DNA of 64,000 nucleotides from Shewanella sp. GD04112 (GTDB lineage: Bacteria; Pseudomonadota; Gammaproteobacteria; Enterobacterales; Shewanellaceae). This document shows positions 7,817 to 15,030 of the stretch, one piece after another; within the stretch, counting starts at the first letter, position 1; each line of letters opens with the position of its first letter. Under the pieces are notes generated by a model. The model had not been told where the DNA came from. It was given only the letters and a program-made list of their open reading frames with translations, and did no database searches. The stretch covers positions 2,294,001 to 2,358,000 of the forward strand of contig NZ_JAOEAL010000001.1 in assembly GCF_029835735.1 (NCBI RefSeq), given 5' to 3'. The translations under genes were made by a program, and so were the position numbers.

Positions 7817-9650
7817 GGATAATCCTTTGGATAAGCGCAGCGGCATCCACGGGTTCGCCAAGTATGGCGCGCAGTTGCTCGCTCAAGGTGAGTGCGGTCT
7901 CATTGACCACGAGGAGATTAAAAAGCCCAAGCTTATCTTGGCAGTCTTGGGTGGATTGATAGACAAGCGTCGCGAGTTTGGCTTGCCACAGGGATTGATA
8001 ATAACGTGGGCCTTCGTTGGCGATTGCATTGAAACTGTATGGGTAATCAATCGCTTGTGTCCAGTTCGCCCCAAAGCTTTTGCTAAATTCAGCAGGAAGA
8101 TCCGGATAGCTTTGCTGGTTTAAAGACTGGTAAAAGTTAAGTGCTATCTTAGCGCGAAAGACTTTAAGCTGCGTTGCATAGGCGCTTGCGAGCGTTTCCC
8201 TCGGCTGAATATATAGGGTATCAAATTGGGGGAATAGCGTTTGGCGTAATACCTTAGCGAGCCAAAGACTCGGTAATTGATTGGTATCGAGCGTCGGGCC
8301 TAAGGTGTTGTTAAGGTAAAAATGACTGCCGCGCGCCAGTGAAGTCATTGCATCGGCGAGGGCTTGGGTAAAGCGTTCGATATCTTTGAAATTATTGAGT
8401 GTCGCGGGGAGCTCAAGCGTCTGTTGACCAAATTGCTGTCCAATCACATTTTGCCTGAGGGTGTGTTGACTGGCATTCCTAGGTTTATTCACTTTATCTT
8501 GAGCGCCGATAGCCAGATACACTTCTCCTAATAATCTATCCATATGGTAAACGCGGAGGATTTGTTGCTGCGTTTGTGCGAGTGTAGTTTGAGAAAGTGT
8601 TGTTTGAGTAGCTTTCGAGTCTAGATGCTCGCCAATGACCTCAAAACGTAAACCAAACTCGCTGAAGCTTGTTAAGGCCTTGTCGAGCAGCTCACGGGTA
8701 TTGAGGGCGGTGGTTTGCGCGCTGGGTAATTGCGATAAGGTACGGCCAAGATCCCAAGGGGCAACTTGAATCGCTTCGGTTTGGCTATCGAGAAAGGCTT
8801 TAACTAATTCCGGGGTATTGAGTTGCTGATCGCTAAGGCTGTAACTGGCGTAATCGCTAAAACCTGCGTCATTGGCAATGCGTTGGCGTAGCTCGGCAAT
8901 ACGGTGTAAGGCGACTTGATTATGTTCCCTGGCTCGACCTTGATAGGCTTGCCACAGGGTTTGCCGACATTCGGCATTAGATTGCTTTAACAGGTAATTG
9001 GCGATAGTCCCTGAAAAAGTGCCTGAATTTGCCGTTTCATCTTCGTTATTGGCTGTATTAACCTCTGCTCCTTCATCCGTGAGCTGGCAGTTAGCCGCTT
9101 GAATATCCAGTTGAAACTGCTGATTGCCTAAACCTTGGCGAATGCTGGCCTGCGCTGTGTGCAGCTTGGCTTTATCCATAATGGATAAATGTTGGCGTAA
9201 TAAAGCCGTTAATTGCTCGCCGAGCAAGGCCTGTTCTTGACTTGCTGCAGCATGATTTATCGATGCTGCTTGTGTCAGCTCAAACGCCAATTGGCTAAAT
9301 TCCGCCTGATTTAGTAAGTCGCTCAGAGTATCGGCCAAGCGCAACTGACACTGCAGTAAACCTTGGCGCTCATCCCCCGACAGCGGCAAACCTCGGTAGT
9401 AGGTGAGTCTGTCGTTGACATTATTCAGCCCAATGGTTTGCTGCTCTAACACTAGGGCTTTATCCGCCAATGTTAAGCTTGGGAGCTGGTGGGTGCTGGC
9501 GTAACTGGCGAAGGCGCCTGCCAAATCGATATTGGGTTGGCGCAAACACTGCTCTACCAGCAGCGGCACAGGACTTGGCGCAGCATAGGCTGCACCGAGG
9601 GAGGATAAACACCAGCCAAACAGGCTAGCCGTTAAAATGGATTTTTGCAT
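7743..9650 (-). CDS. M3-peptidase-like exported protein lacking zinc ligands
   Basis: A 635-residue protein with a signal peptide ending near residue 23 (LSSLGAAYAA). The C-terminal half follows the M3 (thimet oligopeptidase/oligoendopeptidase) layout: VYHMDRLLGEVYLAIGA at about 368-383, then LPATLNNF at about 414-421. Where M3 enzymes have FHEFGHAMH it has FTQALADAM (about 427-435), and where they have the glutamate of the EVPSQF segment it has QLPSLW (about 458-463). All three zinc ligands therefore appear to be absent, so it is probably a pseudo-enzyme that binds peptides. The start overlaps the ligase-like gene by 26 bp and the 3' end overlaps the DUF3541 gene. Family assignment is by eye and moderately sure. 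Confidence 0.72.
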   Translation of the reverse strand: MQKSILTASLFGWCLSSLGAAYAAPSPVPLLVEQCLRQPNIDLAGAFASYASTHQLPSLTLADKALVLEQQTIGLNNVNDRLTYYRGLPLSGDERQGLLQCQLRLADTLSDLLNQAEFSQLAFELTQAASINHAAASQEQALLGEQLTALLRQHLSIMDKAKLHTAQASIRQGLGNQQFQLDIQAANCQLTDEGAEVNTANNEDETANSGTFSGTIANYLLKQSNAECRQTLWQAYQGRAREHNQVALHRIAELRQRIANDAGFSDYASYSLSDQQLNTPELVKAFLDSQTEAIQVAPWDLGRTLSQLPSAQTTALNTRELLDKALTSFSEFGLRFEVIGEHLDSKATQTTLSQTTLAQTQQQILRVYHMDRLLGEVYLAIGAQDKVNKPRNASQHTLRQNVIGQQFGQQTLELPATLNNFKDIERFTQALADAMTSLARGSHFYLNNTLGPTLDTNQLPSLWLAKVLRQTLFPQFDTLYIQPRETLASAYATQLKVFRAKIALNFYQSLNQQSYPDLPAEFSKSFGANWTQAIDYPYSFNAIANEGPRYYQSLWQAKLATLVYQSTQDCQDKLGLFNLLVVNETALTLSEQLRAILGEPVDAAALIQRIIHVSGSENHPYTTTETQTHTTHCAF

Positions 9651-10569
9651 AGGCTACACGTTCTGCAACTGTCATTGAATGGGATGACATGGCTTCGACA
9701 TGCTTAAGTCTAGGCAAAATGCCTTTTCCATTTGCAATCTGGATCGCCAGTCCCGGGCGTGCATTGAGTTCCAATAACAGCGGGCCTTTAGTTTGATCAA
9801 GCACCATATCTGTGCCTAAATAACCCATCTCACACATTTCATATGCGCTCGATGCGGTATGCAGCAAGCTGTCCCAGTGGGGGACGACAATATCGGTGAG
9901 CTTTTTGCCTGTATCTGGATGAAACTCAATTGGAGCATCAAATTGCACAGCATGTAACCCTTTTCCCGTGGCAATGTCAACGCCCACACCCACGGCGCCT
10001 TGGTGCAAATTGGCCTTACCATCGGAGGCGGCGGTGGAGAGCCTGAGCATTCCCATCACCGGAAAACCTTTAAAGACAATCAAGCGGATATCGGGCACGC
10101 CTTCATGGCTGTAACCGTCAAACACAGGATCGAATTCAATCAGTCCCTCGACAATCGCCACATCGGGTTTGCCGCCAAGGGAGAATAAACCGCTGAGGAT
10201 ATTGGACACGTGTCTATCCAATTCCGATGGGCTGACTTCGTGTCCGCTGGGTTTATAGTAACGCCCCTGTTCGATATGGGTGATCACTAAAATGCCTTTA
10301 CCACCAGAGCCCTTGGCAGGTTTGATCACAAACCCTGTGCGGCCTTTAACGCGCTTGGGAATATGCACGATTTCGTGCTGCTCACGCACAACGGCGATTA
10401 AATCGGGCACGGCAATATCATTGGCCAATGCCAACTGTTTAGTCAGCAGCTTATCGTCCACTCGTTTATAAAATTTACGCGGATTATAGCGACCAATGTA
10501 ATCGATATTGCGCTTATTCATATTGAGCACGCCGCGCGCGCGCAGCTCCCATGGCCAAGCAATACTCAT
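9625..10569 (-). CDS. alpha-L-glutamate ligase-like ATP-grasp protein
   Basis: A 314-residue ATP-grasp protein of the RimK-related glutamate-ligase-like family, which accompanies an inactive-transglutaminase membrane protein. RimK-type enzymes join glutamate or other amino acids through peptide bonds, using ATP. Visible elements are the glycine-rich nucleotide loop KPAKGSGGKGI (residues about 83-93), VPDIRLIVFKGFPVMGMLRL and the metal-binding LLLELNARPGLAIQIAN near the C-terminus. No signal peptide is visible, so it should act in the cytoplasm. Its ATG overlaps the stop of the preceding membrane-protein gene (TAATG). The substrate is unknown. Names of the Rlo type may have been given to relatives in an osmotic-stress context, but I am not sure enough to use them. 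Confidence 0.86.
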   Translation of the reverse strand: MSIAWPWELRARGVLNMNKRNIDYIGRYNPRKFYKRVDDKLLTKQLALANDIAVPDLIAVVREQHEIVHIPKRVKGRTGFVIKPAKGSGGKGILVITHIEQGRYYKPSGHEVSPSELDRHVSNILSGLFSLGGKPDVAIVEGLIEFDPVFDGYSHEGVPDIRLIVFKGFPVMGMLRLSTAASDGKANLHQGAVGVGVDIATGKGLHAVQFDAPIEFHPDTGKKLTDIVVPHWDSLLHTASSAYEMCEMGYLGTDMVLDQTKGPLLLELNARPGLAIQIANGKGILPRLKHVEAMSSHSMTVAERVAYAKIHFNG

Positions 10570-12077
10570 TAGGCATCCCCCGCGAGTGGTTTAAAGCGTT
10601 TGAGTTCCAGTAGGCGATAACCTGTGTATTGGCCCATTAATAGCACTAAAGCCAAGATCACTAAGTGGATCCCAAGGAAGTTAAATACCCAGTGTTGTAC
10701 CCAACTGGCGCTCATGGCTAAGTAAGCGAGGGTGGCGACCATCAGGCTGCCACCGCCTTGCACTATCACTTGTTTCGGGCCTTCTTCTTCCCACAGGATA
10801 GACATACGTTCGATGGTCCACGCCAAAATAATCATCGGGAAGAAGGTAATCGTCAGTCCTTCGCTTAAACCGAACTTATAGGAGAGCAAGGTAAAGACAC
10901 CGATAATGCCGATCACAACGATGATCACCGCCGATATTCGCGAGATCAGCAACAGATTTAATTGGGATAAATAAGAACGGATCATCAAGCCGCAGGCTAC
11001 GATCAGTAAGAAGCCGACTAAGCCCGTGACTAAACTGGTTTGAATAAAGGCGAGGGCGATAAGGACTGGCATAAAGGTACCCGAGGTTTTCACCCCAATG
11101 ATCACCCGTAAAAACACCACCATCAGTACCCCGATAGGGATCAATAAAATGCCCTTAAATAGACTCTGTTCCTCTAGCGGTAATTGGTAGAGCGAAAAAT
11201 CCAAGGCATTGTTATTCATCATCATATCGATGGATGTCGCTAATGCCGAGCGGGTGTCTTGCAACATCGAGAAATGCACCTGCGAGTTCACGCCGCCCAT
11301 CACATCGAGCACGGAATGGCCCGAACGTTCCCACAGCAGTAAGTTCTCAGGGCGGCCTTGCTTGCCTTTAACTAAATCGAACAAGACCCACTCGCCGTTA
11401 TGGAACACTTCCACAAAGGGCGAGAGGGATTGGCGGCGGCGCTGATCTTCAAGGTAGAGTCCGCTGACTTCACGGGCGGGAATACCCTTGGTTTGCAGCA
11501 TATGCAAAAACACTTGCGTCGCGGTTTGGCTCGACAGTAGCAGCTCCATATTCTGGCTGCGCTTAGTGGCCGTGATTGCATTCATTAATTGCTGGGCGAA
11601 GGACAAGTTCGATGCGCTGCGCGCCCAGGTTTCGTTAATTACTTGCTCTGCAGCGGTTTTCTCGGTCGCGGGCCAGAGGTAAGGCTCTGGTTGACTTGGG
11701 ATATCGTCGCTGTGGATTTGGGTCACGCCCGTCGGCACTAGGGTCACTTTATAATAAAGATCTTGGCTGCCATAGGCCTCGCGAATCGACCAATTGGCGC
11801 GGCGCGCGTCCTTATCATCACTCAGTGACAGCCCAAAGCCTGGGGAGCTGGCGTTCTCGACCAAGACTTCATAGGCGGGATCCTGTGGTAAAGAGAAGGA
11901 CACTTCGGCCGCATCCCCTGTGCCATCGAAGCTGATTTTGGCGTCTACCGCCCAGCTTTGAACTTGCTCGCCGGGGAGAAAAGGCACCTGATGCTTAACG
12001 CCGCGGTAGATGCTGGCGCTTAAACCGACAATAAATAGTAATGCCACCAAAATGTAAAAAGGTTTACGTGAATGCAT
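10569..12077 (-). CDS. inactive transglutaminase-like / 7TM membrane protein
   Basis: A 502-residue inner-membrane protein. A signal-anchor helix (about 8-25) is followed by a periplasmic domain (about 30-300) with a transglutaminase-like segment: SQTATQVFLHMLQTKGIPAREVSGLY ... SPFVEVFHNGEWVLFDLVKG. The positions of the catalytic Cys and His of active transglutaminases are occupied by Thr/Ala and Ser/Pro, so it should not be catalytic. From about residue 305 there are seven hydrophobic segments. This domain pairing is the known partner of the ATP-grasp ligase-like protein. It lies 173 bp downstream of the retropepsin-like lipoprotein gene and overlaps the ligase gene by one base. Confidence 0.86.
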   Translation of the reverse strand: MHSRKPFYILVALLFIVGLSASIYRGVKHQVPFLPGEQVQSWAVDAKISFDGTGDAAEVSFSLPQDPAYEVLVENASSPGFGLSLSDDKDARRANWSIREAYGSQDLYYKVTLVPTGVTQIHSDDIPSQPEPYLWPATEKTAAEQVINETWARSASNLSFAQQLMNAITATKRSQNMELLLSSQTATQVFLHMLQTKGIPAREVSGLYLEDQRRRQSLSPFVEVFHNGEWVLFDLVKGKQGRPENLLLWERSGHSVLDVMGGVNSQVHFSMLQDTRSALATSIDMMMNNNALDFSLYQLPLEEQSLFKGILLIPIGVLMVVFLRVIIGVKTSGTFMPVLIALAFIQTSLVTGLVGFLLIVACGLMIRSYLSQLNLLLISRISAVIIVVIGIIGVFTLLSYKFGLSEGLTITFFPMIILAWTIERMSILWEEEGPKQVIVQGGGSLMVATLAYLAMSASWVQHWVFNFLGIHLVILALVLLMGQYTGYRLLELKRFKPLAGDA

Positions 12078-12250
12078 ACGTGTTTCCCATGTTGCGCCAA
12101 TGGCCGAAAAACGTGGGATTACCCAGGCATTGGCGGTTCGAACTCGTCGTCACGCGTAAGATCCACGCGTGGCGGGTATTAGCTACGTCAGGCTGCGTCA
12201 GATTGAGCGGCGATGCCACAAGCTGACAGACCAATAAGCTCAAGTGGTTA

Positions 12251-13078
12251 TTATTTTTTGCCGCTGGAGACGATAGCTGACTCTGCTTTAGGTTGTTCAG
12301 GATCGGGTTGTTTGGGTGTGGCTTTGGGCTGTTTAGCTTTACCGTGCACATAGCGCTGGCCGACATCGACTACGGCGATATCTTTGATAAATTTACGGCC
12401 GAGCAATAAGGGATAGTCGAGGTGACTACGGTCGGTGAGGTTAAGATCAGTCTCTGCTGAATATTGACCAATCTTAAGGTGCGCGTGGATCACGGGGCGA
12501 CGATCGTCCTTTTCATTCGCGTCCTGCTTGATCCGTACAAAACGTACGACCTTAGATTCGAAATTTGTCGCGGGCTGTTTTTCCCCTTGGGTATACACAT
12601 CAAAGCGCACCCATTGGGCGCCATCGCGCTCAAACAGGGTAATATTACGGGCATCGATGGAGGAAGACTCTGCCCCAGTATCAATGCGGGTGGCAAAACT
12701 GGCATTGAGTTCATCGATAAACACATTTTCGATTTCACCGAGTAAAAACTTATCCCCAAGGGCGGACTTGGGGCATTGGCTCGGCGCAGGCGTCACCACC
12801 GCGGCTTGTTTTTGCGCAGTGAGGTTTTTCGCCGCTTGATTTAAATGATTGATTTGCAGACTGAGCTGCTCGACTTGGCTGTTGAGTGTCGCAAGCGAGG
12901 TTAAATCCGCAGGCTGGCATTGCTGATTAATCGCAGCGACTAATTGATCTTGCTGCTGATTAAGACGGGTATTAAAGGTATCAGTATCGAGTGGTTTGGG
13001 GGCGTGGGCGGTCGGTTCTGTCGCTGCGCATCCGATTAAGCTGCTGGCAACGGCGATAGCGATCAACTGCTTTAGCAT
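12251..13078 (-). CDS. retropepsin-like lipoprotein (ATP-dependent zinc protease / RimK-cluster protease family)
   Basis: A 275-residue protein. The N-terminus is a lipoprotein signal with lipobox LIGC (Cys17). Residues about 35-90 are heptad-rich and Gln-rich, likely a coiled coil. The domain from about 110 to 245 carries DTGAESSSID (133-142), the single Asp-Thr/Ser-Gly signature of retropepsin-like aspartic proteases; databases often call this family ATP-dependent zinc protease. The C-terminus is Lys/Pro/Gln-rich. It is the first gene of the ligase/7TM set and starts 83 bp downstream of cmoB on the same strand. A periplasmic, membrane-anchored location is inferred from the lipobox. Confidence 0.86.
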   Translation of the reverse strand: MLKQLIAIAVASSLIGCAATEPTAHAPKPLDTDTFNTRLNQQQDQLVAAINQQCQPADLTSLATLNSQVEQLSLQINHLNQAAKNLTAQKQAAVVTPAPSQCPKSALGDKFLLGEIENVFIDELNASFATRIDTGAESSSIDARNITLFERDGAQWVRFDVYTQGEKQPATNFESKVVRFVRIKQDANEKDDRRPVIHAHLKIGQYSAETDLNLTDRSHLDYPLLLGRKFIKDIAVVDVGQRYVHGKAKQPKATPKQPDPEQPKAESAIVSSGKK

Positions 13079-13109
13079 AGTACTTCCTATTGGCGTTAAA
13101 ACGGGTTTT

Positions 13110-13132
13110 ATGCCTAGGGTTTACCTAGGCAT
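13110..13132 (-). other. perfect 9-bp hairpin between cmoB and the retropepsin gene
   Basis: ATGCCTAGG and CCTAGGCAT are separated by five bases. The stem is perfect, but no T-run follows on the minus strand, so it is not a classical intrinsic terminator. It might attenuate or process read-through from cmoAB. Confidence 0.45.
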
Positions 13133-13161
13133 AAGCGTATTAGGCCACTGGAGTTAACTCG

Positions 13162-14154
13162 TTAGGTCAAATCTTGATTGGGTTGATTTTTCACCGCAAT
13201 AATCGTTGCGCGTTTCGGCGCGGGGTAACCCTCGATAGTCTTAGTGATATCGTTAGGGTCAAGATATTCAACCAGTGACTCATTCGGCATCCAATCGGTT
13301 CGGCGCTGTTCGGCTAGGGCGGTGACATCGGTGTCGACACAACGTATGTCTGTGAAATCACACTTCTTTAGCCAGAGCATCAGGGCCGCGACGGATGGAA
13401 TAAACCATACATTATTCATTTTCCCATATCTATCTTGAGGGACGAGTACGGCGTTTTCATCACCATCTATTACTAAAGTCTCTAACACTAATTCTCCACC
13501 CATACGTAACTGATCACGTAATTGCAACAAGTGATCAATAGGCGAACGTCTGTGATACAAGACGCCCATGGAGAAAACCGTATCGAATGCATCCAGTGGT
13601 GGCAGCTCTTCAATGCCAAGTGGCAGTAAGTGCACCGGGTGATTTTCACCACTTAGGCGCTTAACGGCTTCGAATTGGCATAAAAACAACGGTGAAGGGT
13701 CGATGCCCACCACGCGTTTAGCGCCCGCGCCAAGCATGCGCCACATGTGATAGCCGCTGCCACAGCCGACATCGAGCACTGTGCGGTTTTGCAAAGGAGA
13801 AATATGCGGGCTCACGCGATCCCACTTCCAATCGCTGCGCCATTCGGTATCGATATGAATGCCGTGGATATGAAATGGGCCTTTGCGCCAAGGCATAAAC
13901 AGGCGCAGTAGGTTCTCAAGCTTTTCCTTTTCGCCGGGCGTGAGTTGCTCGCCTGTGCCGACAGTGACACTGCTGACAAAATCAACGCGATCTGGGGCGG
14001 GATAGTGCAGCTTATTGAGCACTTTTTCCCACTTGGGTAAGTTGCCGTGTTTATGTTCTCTTTGCCATTTGCCGAGAATGGCTGGCAAAGTCTCGAGCCA
14101 ATGCTGCAAATTGGAATCGGCAATTTGTTGGTAAAAGGAACTGAAACTGATCAC
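13162..14154 (-). CDS. cmoB: tRNA U34 carboxymethyltransferase CmoB
   Basis: CmoB transfers a carboxymethyl group from carboxy-SAM to 5-hydroxyuridine at tRNA position 34 and so forms cmo5U in the wobble base. The protein has 330 residues, the usual length is about 323. The cofactor motif VLDVGCGSGYHMWRM is in the middle, after the family N-terminus (residues 1-110), and VVGIDPSPLFLCQFE follows. The start overlaps the cmoA stop by 4 bp, so the two enzymes of the pathway are coupled. C-terminal residues AKKNQPNQDLT-like are variable. No anomaly seen. Confidence 0.96.
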   Translation of the reverse strand: MISFSSFYQQIADSNLQHWLETLPAILGKWQREHKHGNLPKWEKVLNKLHYPAPDRVDFVSSVTVGTGEQLTPGEKEKLENLLRLFMPWRKGPFHIHGIHIDTEWRSDWKWDRVSPHISPLQNRTVLDVGCGSGYHMWRMLGAGAKRVVGIDPSPLFLCQFEAVKRLSGENHPVHLLPLGIEELPPLDAFDTVFSMGVLYHRRSPIDHLLQLRDQLRMGGELVLETLVIDGDENAVLVPQDRYGKMNNVWFIPSVAALMLWLKKCDFTDIRCVDTDVTALAEQRRTDWMPNESLVEYLDPNDITKTIEGYPAPKRATIIAVKNQPNQDLT

Positions 14155-14882
14155 TTGATGGCCACCATGGAAGAGAAATTAAAACATTGGAACCACAAGC
14201 TAAAGTGGCTAAACCCTTGGCGAGTCAAACGTTGCTGGTGGAGAGTTAAGGTATCGGGCTTCATCACGTTTTCGAGCGCGCTGCGCTTTTGACTGATTTC
14301 GAGCTCGCTGTAGCCATTGGCGCGTTTAAAGTCTAAGTGCAGCTCTTCGAGCACACTTTGAATAGGCGCATCATCGAAGCGAATTTTTTCCGACAGCACT
14401 AACAGACCGCCGGGATTCAAACCGTGATAAATCTTCGCGATCAGCGCTTCTCTGTCCTCTGGCGGTAAAAATTGCAGGGTAAAGTTAAGCACGACTAAAG
14501 AAGCGTTTTCGATGTGAATATCACGAATATCGCCGCAGATCAGCTCAACCTCAGTATCACTCACATAGGCATTGAGGTTTTCTTGGCAGCGCGTCACCAT
14601 GGATTCGCTATTGTCCACGGCGATAATGCGGCAATCGCGGCCCTGGATTTGACGGCGAATGCTTAAGGTGGCAGCACCTAAAGAGCAACCTAAATCATAG
14701 ACTTGGGTATTAGGCTTGACGAAACGATCCGCAAAATCGCCAATAGTATTGATAATTTGCGCATAGCCAGGCACCGAGCGGCGGATCATGTCACTGAAGA
14801 CACCCGCGACACGGTTATCAAACTGGAAATCGCTAATGTGTTCGCTCGCTTGAGCGTAGATAGTATCTTGGGAAGCGTTCAT
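14151..14882 (-). CDS. cmoA: carboxy-SAM synthase CmoA
   Basis: CmoA makes carboxy-S-adenosylmethionine from SAM and prephenate for CmoB. The SAM-type fold is shown by TQVYDLGCSLGAATLSIRRQ and by IIAVDNSESMVTRCQENL. From the ATG at 14882 the protein has 243 residues and aligns with E. coli CmoA from its N-terminus; an in-frame ATG at 14909 would add nine residues, and neither has a strong Shine-Dalgarno sequence. It is the first gene of the minus-strand series and is divergent from the diguanylate cyclase gene at 15031. Confidence 0.95.
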   Translation of the reverse strand: MNASQDTIYAQASEHISDFQFDNRVAGVFSDMIRRSVPGYAQIINTIGDFADRFVKPNTQVYDLGCSLGAATLSIRRQIQGRDCRIIAVDNSESMVTRCQENLNAYVSDTEVELICGDIRDIHIENASLVVLNFTLQFLPPEDREALIAKIYHGLNPGGLLVLSEKIRFDDAPIQSVLEELHLDFKRANGYSELEISQKRSALENVMKPDTLTLHQQRLTRQGFSHFSLWFQCFNFSSMVAIK

Positions 14883-15030
14883 CTGGGAATATCTCGAAAA
14901 TTCAGCCATGCATTTTAACGAATCCCGTTGACTAGCAGCAAGTCTCAGCTAGTAATTTGCCCGAAATTTCTGTCTAATATGCATCAATAACAAAGTATTT
15001 ACATTGTACATCAAGTACTAGGGACCCCAG

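Noticed and set aside
13110..13132. intrinsic terminator between cmoB and the retropepsin gene
   Set aside because: The stem is perfect but no T-run follows on the minus strand, so it is listed only as a hairpin.
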